64,000 bases of DNA from Shewanella psychrotolerans (GTDB lineage: Bacteria > Pseudomonadota > Gammaproteobacteria > Enterobacterales > Shewanellaceae). Positions 25,325-34,181 of the stretch are shown piece by piece. The first letter of the stretch is position 1; the number at the start of each line of letters is the position of its first letter. The notes under the pieces were generated by a model. It saw only the letters and a program-made list of their open reading frames with translations, was not told the DNA's origin and made no database searches. The stretch covers positions 1,240,001 through 1,304,000 of the forward strand of contig NZ_CP080419.1 in the NCBI RefSeq assembly GCF_019457595.1, read 5' to 3'. Position numbers and translations under genes: made by a program.

Positions 25325-25888
25325 ATGAAAAGTAGTCCAGTAAACACCAAGGTTAACTTTGGTTTTATTTCAGGTTTAGAGGGTGGCCCAACCCTAACTG
25401 GTTATGTGCCTGATCCTGACCACTCGAAGTCTGGCGTAACTATCGCTACTGGCTTTGATATTGGTCAGCGTTCGCCAGAAGACCTGAAAAAACTACTGCC
25501 ACAATCATTGGTTAAGAAGCTGTCGATTTACTGCGGCTTGATTAAACAGCAGGCGGTTGCAGCGCTATCGATTGCACCGCTAGCCATTAGCAGCGATGAA
25601 GCCGATGTTATTGACCTGTGTGTAAAAAGCCAATTACTCGAACAGCTGCAGCATAGATACAACCGATCGTCAGACTTGCCGTTTTATCAACTGACAGAAC
25701 AGCAGCAAACTGTGATTGCCTCGGTAGCATTTCAATATGGTGACCTAAGCAAGCGTTGCCCTAAGTTCTGGCGAGCGGTAACCGCACAGGACTGGGAACA
25801 AGTCAGCGTTGAGTTGCGCGATTTTGGCGACCGTTACACCAGTCGTCGTCATCGTGAAGCTAACTATTTAGAAATGGTGACCGCATGA
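25325..25888 (+). CDS. Endolysin, pesticin-like muramidase
   Basis: This 187-residue peptidoglycan hydrolase shows the pesticin/T4-lysozyme-type pattern: FGFISGLEGGPTLTGYVPDP with the catalytic Glu in LEGG, SKSGVTIATGFDIGQRSPED with Thr and Asp, and a helical C-terminal half (VIASVAFQYGD, RRHREANYLEMV). A start at 25325 fits the GAGAGG ribosome site. No signal peptide, so it depends on the holin at 25885. Its stop overlaps the holin start by 4 bp. Confidence 0.85.
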   Translation: MKSSPVNTKVNFGFISGLEGGPTLTGYVPDPDHSKSGVTIATGFDIGQRSPEDLKKLLPQSLVKKLSIYCGLIKQQAVAALSIAPLAISSDEADVIDLCVKSQLLEQLQHRYNRSSDLPFYQLTEQQQTVIASVAFQYGDLSKRCPKFWRAVTAQDWEQVSVELRDFGDRYTSRRHREANYLEMVTA

Positions 25889-26454
25889 ACTTACTCAGCA
25901 TATTAGGCAAAGTCGGCACATCGATACTGGCCGACGTGATCCCCGGTGGCGCTGCCATTTTAACTGCTGTGAATGCTTTTTTACCCGATGATAAAAAATT
26001 GGGGGACGCAGCAACAGGAACCGATATTCAGCATGCTGTTGCCAGTTTGCCTGCAGACGTGCAAGCACAGGTGTTAACCAAAGAGTTTGATGTCGAAATC
26101 ACCGCCATTAAAGAGCATACCAATGTGATCCAAGCCTTGGGCGATGTCGATAAAACGGGTAATTCAACCAGACCGGCTATCGCCATGATGATGGCAAAAA
26201 TTGTCGCGTTCTCTGTGATCGTGCTGGTCTCCATCTTAGCGGTTGCCGTGTACAACAGTGACAACGAAACCGTGATAGCACTGGGTGACAACTGGCCGCT
26301 AATTGTCGCCATATTGGGCACACCAACCGCATTACTGCGCTCATATTTCGGTATGCGCACCAAAGAAAAACAGCAGAAGTATCAAGCGGTATCTAACACA
26401 CCACCGCAATCAGTGCTGTCGGGCATGCTTAACCTAATAGGTAATCGAAAATGA
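25885..26454 (+). CDS. Holin of the 3TM type
   Basis: This 189-residue membrane protein starts with an amphipathic segment (LLSILGKVGTSILADVIPGG). A charged middle part (QALGDVDKTGNSTRPAIAMM) leads into two strong hydrophobic segments (AKIVAFSVIVLVSILAVAVY; NWPLIVAILGTPTALLRSYF). The pattern fits the Holin_3TM family of phages. It would let the endolysin reach the cell wall. Confidence 0.85.
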   Translation: MNLLSILGKVGTSILADVIPGGAAILTAVNAFLPDDKKLGDAATGTDIQHAVASLPADVQAQVLTKEFDVEITAIKEHTNVIQALGDVDKTGNSTRPAIAMMMAKIVAFSVIVLVSILAVAVYNSDNETVIALGDNWPLIVAILGTPTALLRSYFGMRTKEKQQKYQAVSNTPPQSVLSGMLNLIGNRK

Positions 26455-26711
26455 CAGAAATCGCCACTTGGCTAATGGTCGCCATCGCCTTTATCAGTTT
26501 AGTGCTTACCGTGTTAGTGCCGTTATTGGTGAGCCTGTTTAACGCCCACAAGGTAACAGCCAAAGAGCTAAGCAAGCATCAAACCCATGTAGCTGAAACC
26601 TATGCCACCAAAGATGATGTAAAGGACTTGGGCGACCGCATGGAGCGCAGCATGAATCAAGGTTTTGACCAAATCAAAGAACTAATTAACAACAACAGGA
26701 ATGCAGCATGA
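26451..26711 (+). CDS. Small single-TM lysis-region protein
   Basis: This 86-residue protein has one N-terminal transmembrane helix (WLMVAIAFISLVLTVLVPLL) and a charged coiled-coil-like tail (DVKDLGDRMERSMNQGF). It overlaps the holin gene and the tail chaperone gene by 4 bp on each side. A spanin-like or holin-regulator role is possible, but no embedded outer-membrane partner was found. Confidence 0.65.
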   Translation: MTEIATWLMVAIAFISLVLTVLVPLLVSLFNAHKVTAKELSKHQTHVAETYATKDDVKDLGDRMERSMNQGFDQIKELINNNRNAA

Positions 26712-26971
26712 AAAAGAATATCGCACTACTTATCGCAGGTACATCTATCGGTTTCACCATGACAACCGAAGATTACAACGGCTACCTGAACGAGATCATG
26801 CCAGACAACAAGGTCGCGCCAGCACATAACCTGGTGATGCGCACGGTTGAAGCTGATAGCAAAGAAGCATTGCGCGGCATCTTAGATACATCTCCGGGCG
26901 CATCGATGCAGATTGCTGGCTTATTAACGCAGGAATTCGCGCCGTCGATTGAAATCAGCGTAAAAAAATAA
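26708..26971 (+). CDS. Tail assembly chaperone, short form (E-like)
   Basis: This 87-residue protein (MKKNIALLIAGTSIGFTMTT) lies directly before the tape measure gene, where long-tailed phages encode chaperones that coat the tape measure protein. It ends EISVKK at a TAA. The last codons are GTA AAA AAA TAA, a slip site that continues into the -1 frame. The short form is the main product. Confidence 0.85.
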   Translation: MKKNIALLIAGTSIGFTMTTEDYNGYLNEIMPDNKVAPAHNLVMRTVEADSKEALRGILDTSPGASMQIAGLLTQEFAPSIEISVKK

Positions 26972-26986
26972 CGGCACTGGTTGCCG
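26962..26986 (+). promoter_or_regulatory. -1 frameshift site of the tail chaperone gene
   Basis: A AAA AAA (26962-26968) is in the right phase and precedes the stop TAA. CGGCA (26972-26976) and TGCCG (26982-26986) form a short hairpin 3 bases later. P2 E/E' and lambda G/GT use the same strategy. Confidence 0.8.
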
Positions 26987-27159
26987 CAATTGAGGGCAAT
27001 CAGTTAGACCAAATGCTAACACTACGGCGGCATTGGTTACCGAATGAAGATGACAGCGAACTGTCAATGGCACGCGCAATGTGGTTGCACAAAAACCACT
27101 TTGAGTCATTAGAAGCTATCACCGCTAACGGCGTAAACCGCGCTTTTAGCGGTAAATGA
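26968..27159 (+). CDS. Tail assembly chaperone frameshift extension (E'-like)
   Basis: After the -1 slip the frame runs 63 further residues: ITALVAAIEGNQLDQMLTLR, then RHWLPNEDDSELSMARAM and a C-terminal NGVNRAFSGK, ending TGA at 27157-27159. The total fused protein is about 150 residues. No good start codon of its own exists at the beginning, so it depends on frameshifting. The extension probably binds the tape measure protein. Confidence 0.8.
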   Translation: MTALVAAIEGNQLDQMLTLRRHWLPNEDDSELSMARAMWLHKNHFESLEAITANGVNRAFSGK

Positions 27160-27172
27160 TAAGTGAGGCGTA

Positions 27173-29410
27173 ATGAGCTTACCTGCACCGTTAATGTTCA
27201 CCGTTGGACTTGTAGACCAAATTACTAAGCCGATCGCCAAGATCAGCAAGCAATTTAATGGTCTTGCGTCTAACTACCAAGCCGGAACCATGCAAATGGC
27301 CTCTGGCATTGGTGGCATTGCGGCCAGTGGTTATGCGTTGCAAAACGCGCTGATGCCAGCCATTGAAATGGATCGCGTGCTGGGTGAGGTGAAATCACTC
27401 GGTGTGCGCGACTCAGCTTTAAAACAGCTGACAGATACCTCTTACGAATACGCGCTTAAGTATGGCAAGTCGGCAACCGAGTTTGTTAGCTCAAGCTACG
27501 ATATTCAATCAGCTATTGCAGGGTTAAGTGATGCTGATCTGTCGCAGTTCACGTTATCGAGTAACGTACTCGCCGCAGCAACTAAAGCCGACGCTGCCAC
27601 TATTACCAATTACATGGGGACCATGTATGGCATCTTTAAAAATCAAGCCAATGACATGGGTAAGGGCGCGTGGGTAGAGCAAGTCACAGGCATGACCGCC
27701 ACCGCAGTGCAAGCCTTTAAAACTAAGGGTTCTGAAATGTCGAGCGCCTTTACCAGTATTGGTGCACAAGCAACCAGTGCTGGGATTGCCATGAGTGAAC
27801 AGATGGCAATTTTAGGCACCTTGCAATCAACCATGTCTGGCAGCGAGGCGGGTACTAAATATAAGGCGTTTTTAGCAGGGGTAGGTAAAGCGCAAGACGC
27901 GCTAAACCTAAGCTTTACCGACTCACACGGTGCCATGCTGCCAATGGTTGACATTCTTAACCAAATTAAAGGTAAGTACGGCGACACGTTAGATGTGGCT
28001 GAGGGCGATGCACTCGCTAAAGCGTTTGGTTCTCAAGAGGCGGTCGCAACAGTCAAACTACTCATGGCTGATATTGATGGCTTAGGTGCATCCATTGACA
28101 CATTAGGCAAGGTCAAAGGCATGACCAAGGCCGAAGAGATGGCCGCCGCCATGACCGATCAAAGCGAACGTCTAAGCCAAAGTTGGTATGTGATCCGCGC
28201 CGCCTTCGGTAGCGCTGTATTGCCCGCCTTTAATCAATTTGTTGGCTGGATTGCTGACATGGGCAAAGATGTGCTGTGGTTTACTCAAAAATTTCCTAAT
28301 CTAACGCGAGTGATGGGGTATGCCGCCATTGCCATTCTCGGCCTTGTCGCGGCAGGCGGTGCATTCACCGTGATGATGGGAATGGGTAAAATGGCAATGA
28401 CAGCTTATGGTGTTGGCGCTATGGCGTGGGCTGGTATTAATGCCATGCTCACATCTGGCCTAGCATCGCTGCGCGCTGTTATGTTGGCGGTCAATATAGC
28501 CATGTATGCCAACCCGATTGGGATGATCGTGGGTGCAGTTGTGTTAGCCATCGCAGCAGTGGGCGCACTGGTTTACTACTGGGACGACTTAGTTGCGACC
28601 ATAAGCAACTGGGAATGGGTTCAAAGCTTGGTGAGTGTATTTAGCAACGCATGGCAATCACTCAAAGGCATGTTTATTGATTACCTAAATTGGTATATCG
28701 ACAAGTTGAACTATATCCCAGGTGTAGAAATCGATTTAATACCAACTATGGGGGATGTTGACAAAGCAGAGCTCGCGGCAGCGATGCCTGATGTATTGAA
28801 AAATCACAACGCTCAATCAGTACCGAAATGGATGCAGCAACAACCAGTGGCGAACGACGCAGTTAGCTACATCTATTCAAATGAGCCTGCTAATTCCAGT
28901 TACGTTAAACAATCAATCGATATGCAGCGCAATATGCCTGCGCCGTATCAACCAGAAGCCGTAACCCAGCAACAGCACTTGCAGCTGGTAAAGCCAGCGA
29001 CTTATGTTCCTGAGCCGATAAGACAATCAATCGATATGCAGCGCAATATGCCTGCGCCGTATCAGCCAGAAGCCGTAACCCAGCAGCAGCACTTGCAGTT
29101 GGTAAAGCCAGCGCCTTATGTTCCTGAGCCGATAAGGCAATCAATCGATATGCAGCGCAACATGCCAGCGCCGTATCCGCCAGAAGCCTTAGCTCAACAG
29201 ATCAACGTTAAGCCTCTTCATAATGTCAAGTTGGGACAGATGATAAAGCCGAATGTTGATAAAAGCCTAAGCGCTGCCGCGCAGTCACAACGCACATCAA
29301 CAGCGGAACAAACAAAACAAATTAACTTTGGTGATGTGATTATTCATAACCCACCACAAAACTTTAGTTTGGCCGAAATTGCAGATCAGCAGGAGATGAT
29401 GACGGGATGA
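27173..29410 (+). CDS. Tail tape measure protein
   Basis: This 745-residue protein sets tail length. The N-terminal half has the TP901-type tape measure pattern (DRVLGEVKSLGVRDSALKQL; MSEQMAILGTLQSTMSGSEA). A hydrophobic middle (ATIGYAAIAILGL-like; read MGYAAIAILGLVAAGGAF and ANPIGMIVGAVVLAIAAVGA) holds likely membrane-penetrating segments. The C-terminal part includes a tandem repeat (28910-29190). Size fits a medium-length contractile tail. It is the longest tail gene and follows the E/E' chaperones. Confidence 0.93.
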   Translation: MSLPAPLMFTVGLVDQITKPIAKISKQFNGLASNYQAGTMQMASGIGGIAASGYALQNALMPAIEMDRVLGEVKSLGVRDSALKQLTDTSYEYALKYGKSATEFVSSSYDIQSAIAGLSDADLSQFTLSSNVLAAATKADAATITNYMGTMYGIFKNQANDMGKGAWVEQVTGMTATAVQAFKTKGSEMSSAFTSIGAQATSAGIAMSEQMAILGTLQSTMSGSEAGTKYKAFLAGVGKAQDALNLSFTDSHGAMLPMVDILNQIKGKYGDTLDVAEGDALAKAFGSQEAVATVKLLMADIDGLGASIDTLGKVKGMTKAEEMAAAMTDQSERLSQSWYVIRAAFGSAVLPAFNQFVGWIADMGKDVLWFTQKFPNLTRVMGYAAIAILGLVAAGGAFTVMMGMGKMAMTAYGVGAMAWAGINAMLTSGLASLRAVMLAVNIAMYANPIGMIVGAVVLAIAAVGALVYYWDDLVATISNWEWVQSLVSVFSNAWQSLKGMFIDYLNWYIDKLNYIPGVEIDLIPTMGDVDKAELAAAMPDVLKNHNAQSVPKWMQQQPVANDAVSYIYSNEPANSSYVKQSIDMQRNMPAPYQPEAVTQQQHLQLVKPATYVPEPIRQSIDMQRNMPAPYQPEAVTQQQHLQLVKPAPYVPEPIRQSIDMQRNMPAPYPPEALAQQINVKPLHNVKLGQMIKPNVDKSLSAAAQSQRTSTAEQTKQINFGDVIIHNPPQNFSLAEIADQQEMMTG
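28910..29190 (+). repeat. 114-bp tandem repeat in the tape measure gene
   Basis: The unit starts with CAATCAATCGATATGCAGCG at 28910, 29024 and 29138, so the period is 114 bp (38 codons), with about 2.4 copies. The encoded unit begins QSIDMQRNMPAPYQPEAVTQ and ends in VPEPIR. Copies are nearly identical in DNA, which suggests recent expansion. Confidence 0.9.
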
Positions 29411-29751
29411 CAACGGAAAAATATAGCGATCTGTTAATCGTTGGCGGTGCACTGTCCCTTGATGTGGGTGATCAGCCTCATTTGACCAATACGCGAGCCA
29501 GTATTGCTCAAGACGTTAAGCACATGCTGATGGAGTCTGGATTAGTGACTAAGTTGTTGGCTCAGCGCAGCATACCATTGCGCGCCGATGTCTATACAGA
29601 AATGGAGTTGTTGATCGAAACCGACACTCGCTTAGTGCCAGGCACTATCAAACTCGATACCAGTAACCCAGCGTATATAACCATTAATGCAATAACGTTT
29701 GAGTTTGGACTCATAAATACAGAGGTAGATTATGCCGCGCCCACAAGTTGA
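29407..29751 (+). CDS. DUF2590 family baseplate-region protein
   Basis: This 114-residue protein resembles DUF2590: MTTEKYSDLLIVGGALSLDV, DQPHLTNTRASIAQDVKHML and ELLIETDTRLVPGTIKL. It lies between tape measure and baseplate J genes and resembles a gpW/gp25-like wedge protein in position and length. It overlaps the tape measure gene by 4 bp and the J gene by 20 bp. Confidence 0.85.
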   Translation: MTTEKYSDLLIVGGALSLDVGDQPHLTNTRASIAQDVKHMLMESGLVTKLLAQRSIPLRADVYTEMELLIETDTRLVPGTIKLDTSNPAYITINAITFEFGLINTEVDYAAPTS

Positions 29752-30919
29752 TTTTGAAAAAGTGTTAGAAAATGAAGGGGTGCCGACGACTAAAGAAGGG
29801 GTGGCGGCATTGCTTGATGCCGATGTTGTCGCTGCAAATTCGATAATCAGTAATGACAGTGCCATGAGTCCGTTTTGGCGGCTGTTTTCTGCGTGTGTGG
29901 TGACGCCAGTGTTGTGGCTGATCAAAACGCTGTTGGCAAATCATGTGTTGCCCGCGATGTTCGCCGCTACGGCGACTGAATTTTATTTAGAGTTAAAAGC
30001 ATGGGATGTGGGTTTAGAGCGAAAGCCAGCAGTTAAAACACAGGGCAATATCGGTTTTACTAAAACCGATATCAATTCAGATGTTGTCGTTGAGGCTGGG
30101 ACAGTCGTACAAACAGATAAAAGCCTAGGGGCAATTTATCGGCTTTTAGTGTTAGCCGATACCATCATTCCTGCAGGAACGCTTAGCGCTAAGGTGTTAT
30201 GTGAGGCTGATGTAGCTGGCGCAGGACATAACCTAGGGGCTGGATACTATCATGTGCTGCCAATCGCAATAACGGGCATTGATTCGGTCACTAACGTCGG
30301 TGAATGGATTACGCAAACTGGCGCAGACAAAGAGACAGACGACGAGCTGGCGCTGCGTATTCGCGACCAATTTAGCAGCGTAGGCAATTATCATATTGAC
30401 GCTGTGTATCGCGCAGCGATCTCAAGTTTTGCAGGTATTCGCAGTGATTGGCTTTATTTTGAGCACGAAGCGCCACGGGGCCCTGGTACTGCAAATTGCC
30501 ATGTGATGATGGGCGTTGGCGAAACACCGCAATCAATGATTGATGATATAAATAATTACATTAGCACCCAAGGTAATCATGGCCATGGGGATGATCTTCG
30601 CGCCATGGCAATTGCTGCCGCGCCAGTAGATCTTTCCCTCGAATTTTGGCATGCCGCCAACTTGAGTGTCGATGAGATAGCGACATTGCAGGGGGAAATA
30701 GAGTCGCGCGTTCGCGCTGCATTTCGTGAATCGGATATGCATAGTCTGTTAACCCGCACTAAGCCACAGAGCGTATTTGCCTTTTCAGTGCTGAATGGCG
30801 AGCTGCATAGAGATCTGCCGAACCTCAAGAGTGTGCGTTGGGCTAATAACGATATTGTGATTGGCCTTGAACTGCCACGAATTAACAGCCTGATCATCAC
30901 TAACCGCGGGGTGGCTTGA
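29732..30919 (+). CDS. Baseplate assembly protein J
   Basis: This 395-residue gpJ-family wedge protein has ATATEFYLELKAWDVGLERK, VEAGTVVQTDKSLGAIYRLL, VTNVGEWITQTGADKETDDE with LALRIRDQF, and VYRAAISSFAGIRSDWLYF. These are the typical baseplate J motifs. Its start overlaps the DUF2590 gene, and its stop overlaps the tail protein I start by one base (TGATG). Confidence 0.93.
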   Translation: MPRPQVDFEKVLENEGVPTTKEGVAALLDADVVAANSIISNDSAMSPFWRLFSACVVTPVLWLIKTLLANHVLPAMFAATATEFYLELKAWDVGLERKPAVKTQGNIGFTKTDINSDVVVEAGTVVQTDKSLGAIYRLLVLADTIIPAGTLSAKVLCEADVAGAGHNLGAGYYHVLPIAITGIDSVTNVGEWITQTGADKETDDELALRIRDQFSSVGNYHIDAVYRAAISSFAGIRSDWLYFEHEAPRGPGTANCHVMMGVGETPQSMIDDINNYISTQGNHGHGDDLRAMAIAAAPVDLSLEFWHAANLSVDEIATLQGEIESRVRAAFRESDMHSLLTRTKPQSVFAFSVLNGELHRDLPNLKSVRWANNDIVIGLELPRINSLIITNRGVA

Positions 30920-31506
30920 TGACCAATGACCAAGAAACGAGCAACAGCCCGACGTTACCAAAGTTAACGCTGCCGTGGTGGATGGATGGCGAAACATTAT
31001 CAACTACCGACGAACCACAAGAGCCGGCGATGTTGGGGAATGGCATGCAGTCGTTCTGGCAACGTATGCGTAGCTGGTTTGTTTGGCCGTTAACGCAGAA
31101 AGACCCTTTAACGTGCTCTGTTGATATGTTGTCGCTACTTGCGTGGGAGCGTCGAATTACTCAATTTAGGGACGAGCCTTTGTGGCTGTATCGCAAGCGT
31201 GTAGCTTATGCCTTTATCAATGCCAAAGACGCAGGCAGCACCCAAGGGTTTATTAATATTATGAGCCGCCTTGGTGTGCCCGTTCTCAGTATTGATGAAC
31301 GCCAAGTGAATAGAGATTGGGACATTATTTCTATTGAGCTAGACGACACCAAAGTCGCTAGCGCCGCACTGCTTGGCACCATTATTCAAGATTATGGCCG
31401 CACTTGCCGCCGCTATGAGTTTGTTGCCAATAAAGCAAGCTCGCTTTATTTGGCAGTAACAGAATGTAATAACGATTATCAAACATTAATCGCGAGGGCC
31501 AATTAA
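30919..31506 (+). CDS. Tail protein I (baseplate)
   Basis: This 195-residue P2 gpI-family protein includes DPLTCSVDMLSLLAWERRIT, FRDEPLWLYRKRVAYAF and NAKDAGSTQGFINIMSRLGV, typical of this family. It connects the baseplate wedge with the tail fibre. The start at 30919 overlaps the stop of J. The next gene starts on its last base. Confidence 0.9.
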   Translation: MTNDQETSNSPTLPKLTLPWWMDGETLSTTDEPQEPAMLGNGMQSFWQRMRSWFVWPLTQKDPLTCSVDMLSLLAWERRITQFRDEPLWLYRKRVAYAFINAKDAGSTQGFINIMSRLGVPVLSIDERQVNRDWDIISIELDDTKVASAALLGTIIQDYGRTCRRYEFVANKASSLYLAVTECNNDYQTLIARAN

Positions 31507-32321
31507 TGGCACGACTAACCACCACAGGCCAAAGCCTGATCGCTGCCGCCGTGGGTAGCGGCCCGAAACTCAATATCACCAAGTTTGTGTTTGCTAATAT
31601 ACCAGAGCTTGACCACACAGACCCCGAACCAGCCGATGAGCCGATGCCTGCGCCTGAAAATGTGGTGTTTGAGCGAGCGCCAACCAAGGCGGGGATCATC
31701 GATGAAAACCGAGTTACATACAGTCAGATGATGCTGACTGATGTGGGGGATTTTGAGTTTAATTGGATTGGCTTAGTGTATACAGACCCCGATGATGGTG
31801 ATCAATTGGTGATGTTTGCCTATGTGCCGCTGACCCAAAAGCTTAAAACCCAAGGCCAAACTGCGGGTAACGTATTAACACGCAACATGGTGATAGAGCA
31901 CTTAGGCATAGCGAACGCCACCCCCGTGGTGGTATCGGCTGAAAGCTGGATGTTTGATTTTTCAACCGATATGAGTGCGTTAAATCAGAGGGTGACATTA
32001 CTCGAGGAGCGAACTCGTCACCTGTTGTCATTAAACCCCGATGCCTATACCTGCACCGGCTTGGCAAAACTCGAAATAGTGGTTTTTGACTCAGGGGAAA
32101 GCAACACAGTGCTCATTGATTCTGACAAGCTCAAAGTGGGTGACTTAGTTGAAGTTCAGAAGATGAATAAGTTAGGGCGTATCGATATTAATGGCACTAA
32201 GGCCATCGAGTTACCGGACGGAACCGCAGATATCAAAAATTGGTTGCCCGCAGGTAAGTGTGGGGTTATGTGCTTTGAATGTGTCGCACCAGGTCGAATT
32301 AAATATAAAGGTGGTTACTAA
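31506..32321 (+). CDS. Tail fibre protein, N-terminal collar (DUF3751)
   Basis: This 271-residue protein begins with the P2 gpH-type N-terminal domain: MARLTTTGQSLIAAAVGSGP, ITKFVFANIPELDHTDPEPA, TYSQMMLTDVGDFEFNWIGL and LTRNMVIEHLGIANATPVVV. A short coiled coil (DMSALNQRVTLLEERTRHLL) and a small C-terminal domain follow. It attaches the fibre to the baseplate. The distal part is encoded by the next gene. Confidence 0.9.
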   Translation: MARLTTTGQSLIAAAVGSGPKLNITKFVFANIPELDHTDPEPADEPMPAPENVVFERAPTKAGIIDENRVTYSQMMLTDVGDFEFNWIGLVYTDPDDGDQLVMFAYVPLTQKLKTQGQTAGNVLTRNMVIEHLGIANATPVVVSAESWMFDFSTDMSALNQRVTLLEERTRHLLSLNPDAYTCTGLAKLEIVVFDSGESNTVLIDSDKLKVGDLVEVQKMNKLGRIDINGTKAIELPDGTADIKNWLPAGKCGVMCFECVAPGRIKYKGGY

Positions 32322-33247
32322 TGGGCGATTTAAGTCAGTTAGGCGGTGGCGGTCGCGCAAATTATATTAACAGTCTGGGATTGTTTTTTTCAACTGCTCC
32401 AATTGTGACAACAGAAGATGGTGCGGTATGGTTAAAAACAGGAGTCGTTGAAACTGATATAGCAAGTTATCCAGACGCTACGATTAGTAAGTATGTTAAG
32501 ACTTTTGAATATAACTTGGTTTTAAGTAACTTAAAAATGGCCGTACGCTTGGACGGTATGATTTGGGGGGTTCTTAGCTCATCAATGAATATCATCAGAG
32601 AGTACGATGCCATCACATTAGTTGCGACAGGACGGACCATAAATACGACATATGGAATTACTCGGTTGGGATGTTCGCAAGAAGGGCAAGCCACTGGTTA
32701 TATCGCGGCACTTATATCAGCCACAAATGACCCTGTTAAAACATATGACACTGTCACATTAAGCGAAGTAGATAGCTATAACTACCCAAATCGAGCAGGA
32801 GCGGCAAGTTTAATTGCTGTTGATAGTAACTCGACTAAAGCGTGGTTCACGTACTCTGGGAAAATGTTCCTAGATGGCGTTGAATATTATGGTCACCCTA
32901 CCAGTGATATCTCCTTTTTTTACGAGGAAGGAGGGAAAATGTATATCGCGTCTAGGGAGCAAGGCACATCGGGACAATTAAATAGATACCGTTTGCAAGC
33001 TTTCTCCATTGATAGGGCAAATAGAATATTCATACTAGAAGAAACGTACTCTTTACCTTCTGCCCGAACATCTGTTGGTAATTCCAATTACCTTTATCAG
33101 CATGAATTCACGACAACTAGCACAGTAAGTGAGGTGATTGATGTTGTGGGTTTTGCGGTTAATCAAAGGCTTTATAATACTGATAACGGTTATGGTGCGA
33201 TTGCTACGGCTCACGAAGGTCTCAACTATTATGTGAGGATTAAGTAA
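32321..33247 (+). CDS. Putative distal tail fibre / receptor-binding protein
   Basis: This 308-residue protein starts with a Gly-rich segment (MGDLSQLGGGGRANYINSLG) and is otherwise rich in beta strands with Tyr, Thr and Ser (LNRYRLQAFSIDRANRIFIL; GYGAIATAHEGLNYYVRIK). No family recognised. It follows the collar fibre gene with a one-base overlap and is AT-richer than the other tail genes, as is common for host-range genes that are exchanged between phages. Receptor binding is inferred. Confidence 0.65.
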   Translation: MGDLSQLGGGGRANYINSLGLFFSTAPIVTTEDGAVWLKTGVVETDIASYPDATISKYVKTFEYNLVLSNLKMAVRLDGMIWGVLSSSMNIIREYDAITLVATGRTINTTYGITRLGCSQEGQATGYIAALISATNDPVKTYDTVTLSEVDSYNYPNRAGAASLIAVDSNSTKAWFTYSGKMFLDGVEYYGHPTSDISFFYEEGGKMYIASREQGTSGQLNRYRLQAFSIDRANRIFILEETYSLPSARTSVGNSNYLYQHEFTTTSTVSEVIDVVGFAVNQRLYNTDNGYGAIATAHEGLNYYVRIK

Positions 33248-33618
33248 TGACTTTACTATTCCAAAATCAAACAGAATCAAAAGAAAAAACAGCAATAGAT
33301 ATTCTTATAACCTCAGTCACTGGCGCTTTGATGCACTCAAGAGATTTTACCAAAATCACCTGTTATGAGCTGACGAATTTAACTATTTCGGGCACCGTGG
33401 CTGTGCCGGATAGAGCGTTTTCGATGCCTATTCGTCGCAGTGATGGAAAACTAACCCTGTTCGGTGTCAGCGTAGTAGACGGTAAGTTTGAAGCCAGGCT
33501 GAACTTCCCCACTTCAGGGCAATACAGATATACCGATGAAGAAGCCAATATCGATTTGCCACCCAATACCTTTACTATTTTGCCTGTAAAAATTGATGTG
33601 CTGCGGAAGGTCGCTTAG
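33247..33618 (+). CDS. Hypothetical tail-region protein
   Basis: This 123-residue, strand-rich protein (MTLLFQNQTESKEKTAIDIL; GQYRYTDEEANIDLPPNTFT) has no recognised family. It follows the putative fibre tip gene with a one-base overlap and may be a small accessory tip or fibre-assembly protein. The second half resembles proteins found after fibre genes in HP1-like phages in position only. Confidence 0.55.
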   Translation: MTLLFQNQTESKEKTAIDILITSVTGALMHSRDFTKITCYELTNLTISGTVAVPDRAFSMPIRRSDGKLTLFGVSVVDGKFEARLNFPTSGQYRYTDEEANIDLPPNTFTILPVKIDVLRKVA

Positions 33619-33629
33619 GAGCCAATGAC

Positions 33630-34181
33630 ATGAGCCAAATTGCGTTAGATGGTGAACTCATCAATTTGAAAAGCTGCAAGGTTGAGCTATCGATGCAACT
33701 GGCTGATTTGGACATGTCAGGGCAAACATCAAGTACGGCAAGCAGCGAACAGGGAGACAAGGCCAAAGAGCTTAAAGTAACTGGCTTGATCCCATTTACA
33801 GACAGAGCTCAATTATCGCGTTTGTTTGAATTAGCCCTCGCCAAAGATGAGGCTGGTAATCGAGTTATTAGGCGTATTGGCTCAGACTTAGCCCGCACAG
33901 TAAAAATAAGACAGGTGAGGTTTTTTGGTCAGATAACAGCACCTGAGCACTCAACATTGATGGCGTGGAATGTCAGCTTTAACTTGCGTGAGTATTTGAG
34001 TATTCCAGAAGTTGCCGAGCAGCGCCAAGTACAAACTGCCGCCGCTGTTGGGCAGAGTACAGAGCAAACCGCTAGCGTTATCCCTACAGCCGCTATCGCT
34101 AAAGCTCCTCCGCAAGTGGAAGTGTCATCAATGGAGAAATTTTTAACGGGTATCGACAATATTATCGGTGAACCAGCATGA
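33630..34181 (+). CDS. Baseplate complex protein
   Basis: This 183-residue protein includes MSQIALDGELINLKSCKVEL, ELKVTGLIPFTDRAQLSRLF and FFGQITAPEHSTLMAWNVSF with LREYLSIPE, followed by an Ala/Gln/Pro-rich linker. Proteins of this kind lie just before the hub gene in HP1/K139-like phages. It may be an adaptor between hub and tube. It overlaps the hub gene by 4 bp. Confidence 0.65.
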   Translation: MSQIALDGELINLKSCKVELSMQLADLDMSGQTSSTASSEQGDKAKELKVTGLIPFTDRAQLSRLFELALAKDEAGNRVIRRIGSDLARTVKIRQVRFFGQITAPEHSTLMAWNVSFNLREYLSIPEVAEQRQVQTAAAVGQSTEQTASVIPTAAIAKAPPQVEVSSMEKFLTGIDNIIGEPA

